Below, one piece after another: positions 8,139 to 16,205 of a DNA stretch of 22,608 bases. Origin of the DNA: Bacteroidales bacterium. Its GTDB lineage: Bacteria > Bacteroidota > Bacteroidia > Bacteroidales > UBA932. How positions within the stretch are numbered: the first letter of the stretch is position 1; each line of letters opens with the position of its first letter. A model generated the notes under the pieces. That model had not been told where the DNA came from, did not search any database, and saw only the letters and a list, made by a program, of their open reading frames with translations. Where the stretch lies: contig JAEEQI010000015.1 of assembly GCA_016285215.1 (NCBI GenBank), positions 1-22,608 on the forward strand. Direction: 5' to 3'. A program made the position numbers and the translations under genes.

Positions 8139-9524
8139 ATGACTATGAACCGTAAATCCCTCCTTCTTACTCTTACCCTGAGCCTCCTTGCTCTGGCAGC
8201 TTCGGCCCAGGAAGAAAACAGTTTTGTACACGAGCAGAGCGACGGCTACGAATGGCCCACAGACCCCACCGTCCTGGAAAAACTGGACGCCTGGCAGGAC
8301 CTCAAGTTTGGCGTTCTGATGCACTGGGGCCTCTACAGCGTCCCGGGCATCGTAGAATCCTGGAGCATCTGCAACGAAGACTGGATTACCCGCCCCGAAG
8401 GTTCCACCTACGAAGGCTACAAGCAGTGGTACTGGGGCCTGTCCAAGGAGTTCAACCCCGTGGACTTTAACCCCGAGCAGTGGGCCAAGGTGTTCAAGGA
8501 CGCCGGCATGAAGTACATGATCTTCACCACCAAGCACCACGACGGCTTCTGCCTGTTTGACTCAGAATACACGGACTTCTCCATTGCCAAGGCAGGTCCC
8601 TTTGCCGGCAACCCCAGGGCCGATGCCGCCCGCTACGTCTTTGACGCCTTCCGGGGCGAGGACTTCTGGATTGGCGCCTACTTCTCCAAGCCCGACTGGC
8701 ACTGTGAGTGGTTCTGGAATCCCTACTACGCCACCCCGCGCCGCGGCATCAACTACAACGTGAAGCAGCACCCGGACTGGTGGCAGAACTATGTGGCTTT
8801 CACCCAGAACCAGTTGCGTGAGATTACCGGAGGCCGATACGGCCAGCTGGATATCCTCTGGCTGGACGGCGGCTGGATCACCGGAGACCAGGTGGGCCTT
8901 AACGAAGTGCTGGCCGATGCCCGCCGCGTAAGCCCCGGCCTCATCAGCGTAGACCGCACCATCCAGGGCCCCAACGAGAACTACCAGACCCCCGAGCGCA
9001 GCATCCCCGAGAAGCAGATTGCCCACCCTTGGGAGTCCTGCATCACCCTTTCCAATGACTGGGGCTGGGTGCCCAACGCACCTTACAAATCGGCCCGTAA
9101 AGTCATTGGCATCCTCTCGGAGATTGTGGCCAAGGGCGGCTGCTTCGTGCTGGGCGTAGGTCCTACTCCCACCGGCATCATCGAAGGCCCCGCCGTTGCC
9201 ATCCTGGAGGTCATCGGAGATTGGATGGGCCGATGCGGAGAAGCCATCTACAATACCCGCATCACCTCCAACTACAACTGCGGTAAGACTTGGTTCAACG
9301 CCTCAAAGGACGGCCAGACCCTCTATGCCATCTACGCCCTGGAAGACGGTGAGGAGCTCCCGACCCAGATTACCTGGACCGGCAACCTCCCCAAGGGCGG
9401 CAAGGTCACCATCCTCAACAACGGTAAAAAAGTAAAGGCCACCGTCAAGGGTGACCAGGTTACCGTAAAGCTTCCCGCCAAGGGACTCAAGCAGGAGCCT
9501 ATTGCGCTGAAGTTTGCGCTGTAA
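8139..9524 (+). CDS. Secreted alpha-L-fucosidase, glycoside hydrolase family 29
   Basis: 461 residues from MTMNRKSLLL (start may instead be the ATG at 8145). A Sec signal peptide ends at SAQ (residue 24); there is no lipobox, so a periplasmic location is likely. The GH29 catalytic barrel shows FGVLMHWGLYS (57-67), the TTKHHDGFCLFDS histidine motif (120-132), and LDILWLDGGW with Asp223 as expected nucleophile. Glu266 in YQTPE, 43 residues later, and Glu279 in HPWES are candidates for the acid/base; the HPWESCITLSNDWGW segment is typical of the family. A short C-terminal beta-sandwich follows (about 385-461). The enzyme removes terminal alpha-L-fucose from glycans. It is divergent from susC-susD pair 1, with which it probably forms one utilisation locus. 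Its 3' end overlaps the oppositely oriented PIN toxin by 26 nt. Confidence 0.92.
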   Translation: MTMNRKSLLLTLTLSLLALAASAQEENSFVHEQSDGYEWPTDPTVLEKLDAWQDLKFGVLMHWGLYSVPGIVESWSICNEDWITRPEGSTYEGYKQWYWGLSKEFNPVDFNPEQWAKVFKDAGMKYMIFTTKHHDGFCLFDSEYTDFSIAKAGPFAGNPRADAARYVFDAFRGEDFWIGAYFSKPDWHCEWFWNPYYATPRRGINYNVKQHPDWWQNYVAFTQNQLREITGGRYGQLDILWLDGGWITGDQVGLNEVLADARRVSPGLISVDRTIQGPNENYQTPERSIPEKQIAHPWESCITLSNDWGWVPNAPYKSARKVIGILSEIVAKGGCFVLGVGPTPTGIIEGPAVAILEVIGDWMGRCGEAIYNTRITSNYNCGKTWFNASKDGQTLYAIYALEDGEELPTQITWTGNLPKGGKVTILNNGKKVKATVKGDQVTVKLPAKGLKQEPIALKFAL

Positions 9525-9966
9525 TACGCTCCACGAACTCTTTTGGAGTCACGCACTCCATTTTTCTGTACCCTTCCCAGTCGGGATGGGTACAGAATTT
9601 TTTATCTCCCGTTATGACGACATCACAGGATGTTGCATCTGCAAAAGCCCAGTGGACATCGTCTTCGAAATCTCCGGAAGGATGCCGTAAAGCGCTTTCC
9701 ACATTGAAGATGTCCACGGAATAAATATTAAGATAATTATTCAAGTGAAAAACAGCTTCCTTAAACCGGGTTTGAGAAAACCCTGGAGTCTTGGAAAGGA
9801 TATAGGCCGAATCCAGGATACTTTGCGTTGAGATGGCGCCCTCCATTTTTCCAGTACATATGGCATCAAGAATAATGGCAGAAGCCTCAGAATTGGGACG
9901 AGGCTCCGATGACAAAATATCAACAAGGACATTCGTGTCCAGAAATGCTTTAATACGTCTTGACAT
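9499..9966 (-). CDS. PIN-domain ribonuclease toxin (VapC-like), left edge module
   Basis: 155 residues from MSRRIKAFLDTNVLVDILSS. The acidic PIN-domain residues are visible: Asp10 in FLDTN, the DFEDD cluster (99-103) in GDFEDDVHWAFADATSCD, and Asp121 in ITGDKKF. PIN proteins of this size paired with a small antitoxin are Mg-dependent RNases that cleave tRNA or rRNA and stop growth when unneutralised. The start at 9966 is preferred over an upstream in-frame ATG at 9987 because it gives the usual short overlap (17 nt) with the antitoxin gene before it and places the LDTN motif at the family's usual distance from the N-terminus. The last eight codons overlap the fucosidase stop region tail to tail, suggesting that the cassette edge was joined there and the reading frame ran on into existing sequence. 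Confidence 0.85.
   Translation of the reverse strand: MSRRIKAFLDTNVLVDILSSEPRPNSEASAIILDAICTGKMEGAISTQSILDSAYILSKTPGFSQTRFKEAVFHLNNYLNIYSVDIFNVESALRHPSGDFEDDVHWAFADATSCDVVITGDKKFCTHPDWEGYRKMECVTPKEFVERITAQTSAQ
9544..9565 (+). terminator. Weak possible terminator for the fucosidase gene
   Basis: A 6-bp stem TGGAGT/ACTCCA with a CACGC loop-side spacer is followed by TTTTT (9561-9565), 20 nt past the fucosidase stop. It lies inside the PIN toxin coding sequence on the other strand, so it could be coincidental. Confidence 0.3.
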
Positions 9967-10249
9967 ACTTATTCCACAAATACTCAAGTTTAGGATCCTC
10001 TGCGAACTCCTCCGGAGTAGGTTCTCTTAATTTATCAACACACCGCAGATTCAAAATCTCCTGTGACACCTTATAGTCCTTAGGCAAATGAGGCCATTCT
10101 ACGCGGGTTTCCCTGTCCAGGACATCCGCCACGTAAGCATTGAGGGAAGTCCCTCTTCTTTTCGCTTCCCGTTTTATCCTTTCCAGGAGATCTTCCGAAA
10201 AGCGGAAAGCAGTTTGTACATTGCGGCTTTTTCTTTCTACCGGATTCAT
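9950..10249 (-). CDS. Ribbon-helix-helix antitoxin, left edge module
   Basis: 99 residues, MNPVERKSRNVQTAFRFSED at the start. VQTAFRFS then LLERIKREAKRRG then TSLNAYVADVLDRE fits the strand-helix-helix fold of Arc/CopG-type antitoxins, which dimerise, bind an operator in their own promoter and cover the toxin with the C-terminal tail (about residues 50-99). It overlaps the PIN toxin by 17 nt and has its own promoter at 10267-10297. Its first ~47 codons, promoter and the terminator upstream are repeated almost perfectly, inverted, at the right end of the window; the only difference in the shared part is Asn here versus Ile there at residue 10. Confidence 0.8.
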   Translation of the reverse strand: MNPVERKSRNVQTAFRFSEDLLERIKREAKRRGTSLNAYVADVLDRETRVEWPHLPKDYKVSQEILNLRCVDKLREPTPEEFAEDPKLEYLWNKYVKTY

Positions 10250-10320
10250 TTGTATAACATTTTCCGCAAATATATAACACTATTTTTGTATTTGCAAGAA
10301 GAGACAAAAAAGGGCGGCCC
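10110..10320. repeat. Outer inverted repeat, left copy
   Basis: 211 bp matching 22398-22608 in inverted orientation with a single difference found by base-by-base reading. It spans half of the terminator stem, its T tract, the antitoxin promoter and the first ~47 antitoxin codons. The match stops on the right only because the window ends, so the true repeat is longer or equal. Flanking sequence on the susD side diverges in the terminator loop. Confidence 0.95.
10267..10297 (-). promoter_or_regulatory. Promoter of the left edge toxin-antitoxin operon
   Basis: Minus strand TTG (10297-10295), 20-bp spacer, TATATTTG (10274-10267). Predicted start about 10262; ATG at 10249. The identical promoter occurs at 22421-22451. 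Confidence 0.7.
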
Positions 10321-10333
10321 GGATGGGTCGCCC
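10306..10333 (-). terminator. Rho-independent terminator of the left switch susC-susD
   Basis: Minus-strand stem of 9 bp with one mismatch (10325-10333 with 10312-10320), 4-nt loop, then six T (10311-10306). It lies 25 nt after the SusD stop and just before the antitoxin promoter. Confidence 0.85.
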
Positions 10334-10358
10334 TTGATGTGTTGGTAGAGAAGTGTGA

Positions 10359-11993
10359 TTACTTCACTTCCTTGGCGTAGAACAGGACGCTGTAAGCAGA
10401 GTCGTTGTTGCAGGCAGCAGCAGCGGTCTTGTAGTTGGCAGCGTTGTTGGTAGCCTCGGAGTTGGGATATTTCACGCGCTGGGTAACGGTAGGATAACCG
10501 TTGTTATCGGCACCATCCTTAGGATAGTAAAGGACAGGGAAGCCGGTACGGCGGATATCCGTCCAAGCCTGGGTGGGCTGGATGATACCAAAGTGAACCC
10601 ACTTCTGAGTCATAATGGCATTCAGCTTGTCACCGTAAGCATTCCAAACAGCCGTAGCAAACAGGGCAATCTCTGCATCGCTGGGATATTCCTCAGCCTG
10701 GAAGTCATTGGCCTGCGTGGTAGCAATGGAAGGAGAAGTGAATACGCTGTTGATGTTGGACTTGTAGTAAGCCTTGATGGACATTTCCATACCCTTCTTG
10801 AAGGCAGCCTCGGCATTACCGGTAGCATAGCCCTGCTTGTAGGCTTCGGCCAGGAGGAACCAGGCTTCTGCAGCAGAGATGATAGGGCTAACCATCAGGT
10901 TGTTATAGGTGAAGGTCTTACCGTTCAGACGGGCATAGTAACGGGTCTCTTCCGTATTGTGGGCAGAGCCGCTGCGCTCGTTCTGTTCAGCGTCGGTTTC
11001 GGTGGTGGCCATACCGTGGTACAGACCATCCTGACCGGGAACATACATAACCTTCAGACGAGGGTCATCAACACCAGTCACCTGCATAGCATCAATCATC
11101 TTCTGGTTGGCAGTGTTATTGATGTCCTTGTAGCCATCGCGGAAGTTTTCGTTGTAACGGAAACCATCTCTGTCGGACTTAACCTCGATGCTATTGTCAA
11201 GATCGGTCACCAGGAGGCGGGAAGCAGCCGTAGCAACGGCGCTCTTGCCTTCGTTGGTGAGAGAGCCCTGAGCGGCAACGTGGACACCCAGACGGAGCAT
11301 CAGGGTGTTGCAGTAACGGAGCCACTTGTCAAGGTCACCACCATTGATGAAGTCCTGCTTGGTGAGCTTAGCCTGGGTAGTAGCACTGATGGTGCCGCTC
11401 AGGCTGTTGATATCGGTGTAAAGCTCATTCAGGCGCTTAAGGGCATAGGAATAAACCTCTGCACCGGTATCATAAGCAGCATAAGAAGCGGCCACATCAC
11501 CGGTTACACCCAGATAGCAAGCCTTAGAGAACGGGATGTCACCCCAAATGTCTACCAGCTGGGTAGCGTGATCCAGCATAAAGACTTCGGCCAGGTCAAC
11601 GAAGATCTTGTCTTCGATGGCGCCGTTCTCCTGTTCGTAGATACTCTCGAGCACACGGAAGTTGCGGAGGATATCGTAGAAGTTGTTCCAACGGTCGTTG
11701 GCATAACCGTCGTTGATGTAGTAGACAGTACCGCTGTTGTTCGAGAAACCAATGGTCTGAGCAAGTTTGCCAAAGTAGTTATCCCAGGTGTACATTCTCC
11801 AATAGCTGTTGAATGTATTCTGGTTACCGGCAATGAAGGTGCCTGTCATCAATTTATCGCAGGTTGCCGTGCTGGTCTTGGACGGATCCGGATACAGCTC
11901 TTCAAAGAGCTTGTTGGCGCAGGAAGACAGCATGGATACGGCAGCAACAACTGCTAAGATAGAAGCAAATATCTTTTTCATTGTCTTATCCAT
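10359..11993 (-). CDS. SusD-like surface glycan-binding lipoprotein (left switch pair)
   Basis: 544 residues from MDKTMKKIFASILAVVAAVS, type II signal with lipobox LSSC (Cys25). The start at 11993 follows the susC stop by 2 nt; an upstream in-frame ATG would overlap susC and carries no signal peptide. Body of the SusD-like family: MYTWDNYFGKLAQTIGF, NDGYANDRWNNFYDILRN, DKWLRYCNTLMLRLGVHVA and AEAWFLLAEAYKQGYATGNAEAAF (TPR-like helices), ending LFYAKEVK. It is a close paralogue of the right-hand SusD, sharing long blocks and the same C-terminal ending, while intervening loops, which line the glycan site in known SusD structures, differ. It should cap the left SusC and present glycans to it. 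Expressed only if the left susC is transcribed. Confidence 0.92.
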   Translation of the reverse strand: MDKTMKKIFASILAVVAAVSMLSSCANKLFEELYPDPSKTSTATCDKLMTGTFIAGNQNTFNSYWRMYTWDNYFGKLAQTIGFSNNSGTVYYINDGYANDRWNNFYDILRNFRVLESIYEQENGAIEDKIFVDLAEVFMLDHATQLVDIWGDIPFSKACYLGVTGDVAASYAAYDTGAEVYSYALKRLNELYTDINSLSGTISATTQAKLTKQDFINGGDLDKWLRYCNTLMLRLGVHVAAQGSLTNEGKSAVATAASRLLVTDLDNSIEVKSDRDGFRYNENFRDGYKDINNTANQKMIDAMQVTGVDDPRLKVMYVPGQDGLYHGMATTETDAEQNERSGSAHNTEETRYYARLNGKTFTYNNLMVSPIISAAEAWFLLAEAYKQGYATGNAEAAFKKGMEMSIKAYYKSNINSVFTSPSIATTQANDFQAEEYPSDAEIALFATAVWNAYGDKLNAIMTQKWVHFGIIQPTQAWTDIRRTGFPVLYYPKDGADNNGYPTVTQRVKYPNSEATNNAANYKTAAAACNNDSAYSVLFYAKEVK

Positions 11994-11995
11994 TT

Positions 11996-14900
11996 TTAGA
12001 AGTTGGCACGGAGAGAGATACCGAAGGTACGGGAGGTAGAAGTGGAACCGCCGATGCAAACCTGGTTGGCCCAGTTGGTACCGTCAGTAGCTTCTGCGTC
12101 GAAGATAGGCAGGTTCTTGTATACGAAGAACGGGTTACGTGCAAAGGCGGAGATCTTCAGGTTGTTGCACTTGAACTTGCGGGTGAAGCTCTCGGGAACA
12201 GCATAAGTGAGGGTGATCTCACGGCACTTCAGATAGGTGTTCTTGAAGATGGAGCCGCTGTAGAAACGGGAACCGCCGGTACCCCAGCCGTACTGTTTCT
12301 CCAGAGCCATTTCCTGGCTAACAATCTGGGTATTGGCCTTGCCGTCTTCGGTGACACCGGGAAGGATCACACCGTCGTGACGGACAGCCTCGCCGTTAGG
12401 GCCAACCTTGCCGCTGAAGGCAACAGCCTTGCCGTCGCCGTCCAGATAGTAGGACAGACCGCCGAGGGCTTCGTTACGATTGGGCAGGGACTCTACGATA
12501 GCACCCGTGTGCATATAGTACTGGTAAGGCATATTGAACACATCGCCACCAATCTGGAAGCTAAAGTTGGCATCCAGGGTCACGCGCTTGTAACCTACGG
12601 AGAAGGCGAAGCCGCCCACGAGGTCGGGCATTGCGTTACCTACCTTCACAGGGTCATTGCTACGGGCATAGTAACCATTGGCCATAACAATCTTGTTGCC
12701 CTTGTCGTCGTACTTATAGTCGAAGGAATAGATGTCACCCATCTTCTCTCCAGGGAAGGAATAGAGATAGACAGCACCGTTATCCCAACGAGCGTGCTCC
12801 AGACGGTCGATACCGTCGGCCAGCTTGACAATCTTGTTGGCGTTCCAAGAGAGGTTACCGCTGAGGTCAACTCTCCAGTCACGGTTCTCAACGATGGTAC
12901 CATAGGCAGCCATTTCAAAACCCTGGTTGGTGAGCTCACCCACGTTCATAAGGATGGAGCTACCACCGGCGGAGCGGGCCATAGTGGTCTGCAGGATCTG
13001 GTCCTTGATGCGCTTGTGATAGTAAGTGAGTTCAATACCCAGACGGTTATTGAAGAACTTGTTATCCAAACCAACTTCGAATTCGTAAGTGGTCTCAGGA
13101 CGGATGGCGTCGTTGCCCAGAGCAGCACCCAGCTGGTTATAAACATAACCGGAAGCAGAGGACTGGCTGTAAGCAACAGCAGCGCGGTACACCTCGGGGG
13201 CGAGACCTACGACACCGTAGGAAACACGGAACTTACCATAATCGTACCAGGTGGGACGGTTGGGGATCAGTTCGGAATAGATGAGGGATCCGTTTACGGA
13301 AGGATACCAGAAGGAGTTCTTGCCGGGAGCAAGGGTGGAAGTCTTTTCATTGCGGATGGTACCTTCAATGAAGAGGAAGTTGTCATAAGAGAAGTCTGCG
13401 GTAGCATACACGGCCTGCTTGAGGAGGTCGGAGGTGGAGCCGCTGGAGTTTCTGGTGTCGGCGCTGGCGTTCAGGTCGAACCAGTTTTCAACGGTGAGAC
13501 CGCCTTTGGTACCAACGCTGGTGATGAGCTTCTTCTCACGACGTGCAGAGTAACCCAGGTTGAGGTCAATACCAAACTTGCCAAAGTCTTTCTGCCAGTT
13601 GAGGAGGGCGTCGCCATAGACAGTCTGATATTTTCTCTTGGTAACACCGTAGTAACCGCCGTAGCCGCTAAATACGGAAGCGGCCTCCTGATGTTCCTTC
13701 AGCTCGACTTCCTGACCGGTCCAGTCAGTAGCGATGCTACCTCTGAGGGTAAGGCCGGGGATAATCTGCCAGCTGGGAGATACGCTGCCGATGAAGCGCT
13801 GATTGTCTTCATACTGCTCACGACCCAGGATGTTCCAGAAGTACTCGTCCACAAGGGCAGAGACACCCAGAGGATACTCAAAGCCTTCGCTCGGATTCTC
13901 GTGATTGCTGCTGGTGTAAACGCGGTTCTTGTAACCGGCGCTGGTCACCGTGTGAGTACGATAGTAAGCCAAGTCTTCGAAGGAACCTACCATACCGGAG
14001 AAGTTGGTCACCAGACGGCTGATACGGTAAGGACGGTTCTTGATATACTCATTCAGATAACTCAGGGAGTAGTTCAACGTCAGGTTCTTGGCGATGTTCT
14101 GGCTACCTGCGAGTTGGAAGTTGTGCTTGTCCAGACGGGAATTGTACTGGTTGGGCAGGTTATCCATAAAGGTGTAGGAGAAACGGGTGCTGCCGTGCTC
14201 GGTACCGGCAGTTACAGCAATGTTGTACTGCTGGGTGAAGCCCGTACGGAAGATGTTCTTATACGGGTTGGAGGTGATGGCGTTGTAAGCCATATAACCG
14301 GACGGGGTGTAAATCTGACGGCCGTCATATTCGGGTCCGTAGTAGTAGTAACCGCCGCCGTCAGCAGCCATACCATAGAAGGAAACGGCAGGATTGCCGT
14401 TACGATCCTTGTAGGTGGTGGTGAAACCAAAGGTAGGAGAAGTGGGGTCGTTATCTACATCGTAGTAGCTCCAGTACTGATAAGCGTCACCAGGGCCGAA
14501 GATGGTCTGCATCTTGGGCATATAGGCAACCTCGTCAAAGTATACGGAAGCGTTGAAGTCTACGTGGACACCGGAGTTCTTCTTACCCTTCTTCATAGTG
14601 ATGAGAACAACACCGTTAGCACCTTCGGAACCGTACAGGGAGGTTGCAGAAGCGCCCTTCAGGATAGAGAGGTTCTCGATATCCTCAACGTTGATATCGG
14701 CCAGACCGTTGGTTTCCATACGCTGCTGATCCCAGTAACCGTTGTTGTTAACATCTCCGTTGCGGATAGGAACACCGTCAACAATGATGAGCGGCTGGTT
14801 GGTACCAGTAATGGTGGAGATACCACGAACCTGGATGGAAATAGCACCCGTAGCACCACCAGGGGCGGTCTGGATGCGGACACCAGCGGCCTTACCGTAG

Positions 14901-15328
14901 AGGGCAGTACCCAGGGAAGGGGCCACGGTGGCGTTCAGGCTCTCAGCGGAGACGGAGGAAACAGCGTAACCGACCTTCTTCTCATCCTTGCGGATACCGA
15001 GGGCGGTAACGATGGTTCCTTCCAGCATTTCTGCGTCTTCTTCAAGAACCACGTTCACGGCGCCGCCATTCCAAGTAATGGTCTGGCCGGCATAACCGAT
15101 GCAGGAAACCTCCAGCTTGTCGCCCTGATGGACGCCCGGGAGGGTGAAGGAACCGTCAATGTCCGTAATGGCACCATTGTGGGTTCCAGCTACCTGCACA
15201 GCTGCTCCGATGATAGCCTCACCGGCAGCATCTTTCACAGTACCTTTGACAGTGCTCTGGGCATAGGCGGTAAAGCCCATTGCCACAAAAGCCAATGTCA
15301 TGGCTACTCTTAAAAAGAGATTTTTCAT
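11996..15328 (-). CDS. SusC-like TonB-dependent transporter (left switch copy, probably OFF)
   Basis: 1110 residues. Signal peptide ends at AYAQ (24); carboxypeptidase-regulatory-like domain 25-95; TonB-box-like LEGTIVTALG (102-111); plug about 115-245 with ALYGKAAGVRI, LIIVDGVPIRNG and ILKGASATSLYGSEGANGVVLITM; barrel to the C-terminal ISLRANF. Residues 1-117 differ from the right-hand SusC at only four positions I could find, and the DNA there is about 97% identical, after which synonymous and then coding differences accumulate; the C-terminal ~80 residues are again very similar. I found no TAnnTTTG element on this strand in the ~400 bp upstream, so in the arrangement shown it appears unexpressed, in contrast to the right copy. 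Probable function: import of a glycan different from that of its twin. Confidence 0.93.
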   Translation of the reverse strand: MKNLFLRVAMTLAFVAMGFTAYAQSTVKGTVKDAAGEAIIGAAVQVAGTHNGAITDIDGSFTLPGVHQGDKLEVSCIGYAGQTITWNGGAVNVVLEEDAEMLEGTIVTALGIRKDEKKVGYAVSSVSAESLNATVAPSLGTALYGKAAGVRIQTAPGGATGAISIQVRGISTITGTNQPLIIVDGVPIRNGDVNNNGYWDQQRMETNGLADINVEDIENLSILKGASATSLYGSEGANGVVLITMKKGKKNSGVHVDFNASVYFDEVAYMPKMQTIFGPGDAYQYWSYYDVDNDPTSPTFGFTTTYKDRNGNPAVSFYGMAADGGGYYYYGPEYDGRQIYTPSGYMAYNAITSNPYKNIFRTGFTQQYNIAVTAGTEHGSTRFSYTFMDNLPNQYNSRLDKHNFQLAGSQNIAKNLTLNYSLSYLNEYIKNRPYRISRLVTNFSGMVGSFEDLAYYRTHTVTSAGYKNRVYTSSNHENPSEGFEYPLGVSALVDEYFWNILGREQYEDNQRFIGSVSPSWQIIPGLTLRGSIATDWTGQEVELKEHQEAASVFSGYGGYYGVTKRKYQTVYGDALLNWQKDFGKFGIDLNLGYSARREKKLITSVGTKGGLTVENWFDLNASADTRNSSGSTSDLLKQAVYATADFSYDNFLFIEGTIRNEKTSTLAPGKNSFWYPSVNGSLIYSELIPNRPTWYDYGKFRVSYGVVGLAPEVYRAAVAYSQSSASGYVYNQLGAALGNDAIRPETTYEFEVGLDNKFFNNRLGIELTYYHKRIKDQILQTTMARSAGGSSILMNVGELTNQGFEMAAYGTIVENRDWRVDLSGNLSWNANKIVKLADGIDRLEHARWDNGAVYLYSFPGEKMGDIYSFDYKYDDKGNKIVMANGYYARSNDPVKVGNAMPDLVGGFAFSVGYKRVTLDANFSFQIGGDVFNMPYQYYMHTGAIVESLPNRNEALGGLSYYLDGDGKAVAFSGKVGPNGEAVRHDGVILPGVTEDGKANTQIVSQEMALEKQYGWGTGGSRFYSGSIFKNTYLKCREITLTYAVPESFTRKFKCNNLKISAFARNPFFVYKNLPIFDAEATDGTNWANQVCIGGSTSTSRTFGISLRANF

Positions 15329-15410
15329 GTGCGTTTGGTTTTAAGTTAATAATAAATATTGGTTAGGGTTTAGTAATTTTGTAAAAAATTGTCTTATTTA
15401 TTAAAAAATA
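14981..15410. repeat. Inner inverted repeat, left copy (susC leader and 5' coding end)
   Basis: About 430 bp matching 17319-17748 in inverted orientation. Homology begins abruptly at 15410, continues through the leader (with small indels just after the candidate core site), the ATG and about 350 coding bases, then fades into ordinary paralogue divergence near 14981. By eye about 11 differences in the first ~345 coding bases. The inner edge is sharp and the outer edge is gradual, as expected when one edge is set by site-specific recombination. Confidence 0.85.
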
Positions 15411-15413
15411 CTT
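15392..15413. other. Candidate tyrosine-recombinase core site, left copy
   Basis: Plus-strand arms TCTTATTT (15392-15399) and AAATACTT (15406-15413) around a 6-bp ATTAAA spacer. The outer arm and spacer are identical to the right copy; the inner arm keeps 5 of 8 symmetric bases. The limit of the inner inverted repeat falls within this element. Confidence 0.45.
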
Positions 15414-15442
15414 GCGTATCCTGTAAGAAATATATACATTTG
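15412..15442 (+). promoter_or_regulatory. Promoter of the antitoxin-toxin-recombinase operon
   Basis: TTG at 15412-15414, 20-bp spacer, TACATTTG at 15435-15442. The start would be near 15448, so the leader before the ATG at 15457 is only about 10 nt. The -33 element overlaps the inner arm of the candidate recombination site, so bound recombinase could block it. Confidence 0.65.
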
Positions 15443-15456
15443 CAAAAAACATATAT

Positions 15457-15726
15457 ATGGAGTCTATGGCAATTCCCAAAAGGAAACTGATTGACATTAA
15501 GCCCGGAGTATTTGAAGCTCTTACAGTAAAAGCTAAAGGGAAAAGCATGTCCTTAAAAAGCTACATAGAACACTTATTGGAGGAGGATGTAAAGGAAAGA
15601 CCGCACCCCGTGGTCCAAGGCGTGAGCGATAACCGTATTCTCAAACTAATTGGCTCCGCCAAATCCGTGGGCAATAATGCAGATGACATCAGGGACGAGA
15701 GGTTGCAATACATTCTATCAAAATGA
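15457..15726 (+). CDS. Antitoxin of the central toxin-antitoxin module (RHH-like)
   Basis: 89 residues: MESMAIPKRKLIDIKPGVFE at the start; an ATG at 15466 (MAIPKRK) is an alternative and leaves a more usual leader length. RKLIDIKPGVFEALTVKAKGKSMSLKSYIEHLLEED has the strand-helix-helix pattern of Bacteroidetes RHH antitoxins; the charged C-terminal half (DDIRDERLQYILSK) would wrap the toxin. Its stop overlaps the toxin start as ATGA, indicating translational coupling. It is unrelated in sequence to the edge antitoxins at 9950-10249 and 22469, so cross-neutralisation is not expected. It probably represses its own promoter 15 nt upstream, and through it the recombinase. Confidence 0.75.
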   Translation: MESMAIPKRKLIDIKPGVFEALTVKAKGKSMSLKSYIEHLLEEDVKERPHPVVQGVSDNRILKLIGSAKSVGNNADDIRDERLQYILSK

Positions 15727-16160
15727 TTAAACGGGTTTTCTTTGATACCAACCTCTTGTTGGATTTACTGGATGAAAGGCCTGGTTTTGAAACAGTTGCT
15801 CAGATTCTTCAGTTACATTCCGACGAAAGAATCCACATATGTGTGTCTGTTCTTTCTCTGGCAAACATTGCCTATGTTCTTAGAAAAAGGGAATCGGCCT
15901 ATACCATCCCCACATTAAAGCAAATAGCAGTGCTATTGGATGTTCTTCCCATTGATGCCGAACAGTTTGATAGAGCACTTATGCTGGATGGACCTGATTT
16001 CGAGGACCTTCTTCAAGCCTCCTGTGCAATAACAAATGGCTGCGAATGCATTGTCACGCGGAATGTTAAAGACTTTAAGATAAAACCTGGCCTGAAGGAA
16101 TCTCAGGCACTTCCACCCGTTTATTCCCCTCCGGAGTTTTTAGAATTGTACCACAGCTAG
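15723..16160 (+). CDS. PIN-domain ribonuclease toxin (VapC-like), central module
   Basis: 145 residues. Acidic catalytic positions are present: Asp8 in FFDTNLLLDLL, Asp92/Glu94/Asp95 in GPDFEDLLQAS, and the C-terminal ECIVTRNVKDF strand typical of PIN toxins (Asp117). Function expected is Mg-dependent RNA cleavage held in check by the antitoxin encoded 4 nt overlapping upstream. It differs throughout from the left-edge PIN protein, so the locus holds two distinct toxin families. Next downstream, after 45 nt filled by a perfect-ended palindrome, is the recombinase, with no terminator between them, so all three genes are probably one transcript. Confidence 0.85.
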   Translation: MIKRVFFDTNLLLDLLDERPGFETVAQILQLHSDERIHICVSVLSLANIAYVLRKRESAYTIPTLKQIAVLLDVLPIDAEQFDRALMLDGPDFEDLLQASCAITNGCECIVTRNVKDFKIKPGLKESQALPPVYSPPEFLELYHS

Positions 16161-16164
16161 CAAA

Positions 16165-16205
16165 AGAATCGTATTCATATAAGGACACTTATATATTACG
16201 ATTCT
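16165..16205. repeat. 41-nt palindrome immediately before the recombinase start codon
   Basis: Outer arms AGAATCGTA (16165-16173) and TACGATTCT (16197-16205) are perfect complements; inner arms ATATAAG (16177-16183) and CTTATAT (16188-16194) also pair, around a GACA loop, with 3 versus 2 unpaired bases between. The last base touches the ATG at 16206. No T tract follows, so it is not a standard terminator. It could be an RNA hairpin that hides the start region or a protein operator. Confidence 0.75.

Noticed and set aside
11994..12059. Earlier ATG for the left SusD overlapping susC
   Set aside because: It would bury the lipoprotein signal; the ATG at 11993 gives a normal signal peptide 2 nt after the susC stop.
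11981..15313. 1110-codon plus-strand open frame opposite the left susC, and similar long frames at 10593-11957, 4871-7336, 17414-18814 and 18968-20482
   Set aside because: They lie antisense to clear SusC/SusD genes, have no family resemblance, signal or promoter, and arise from codon bias that avoids stops on the opposite strand.
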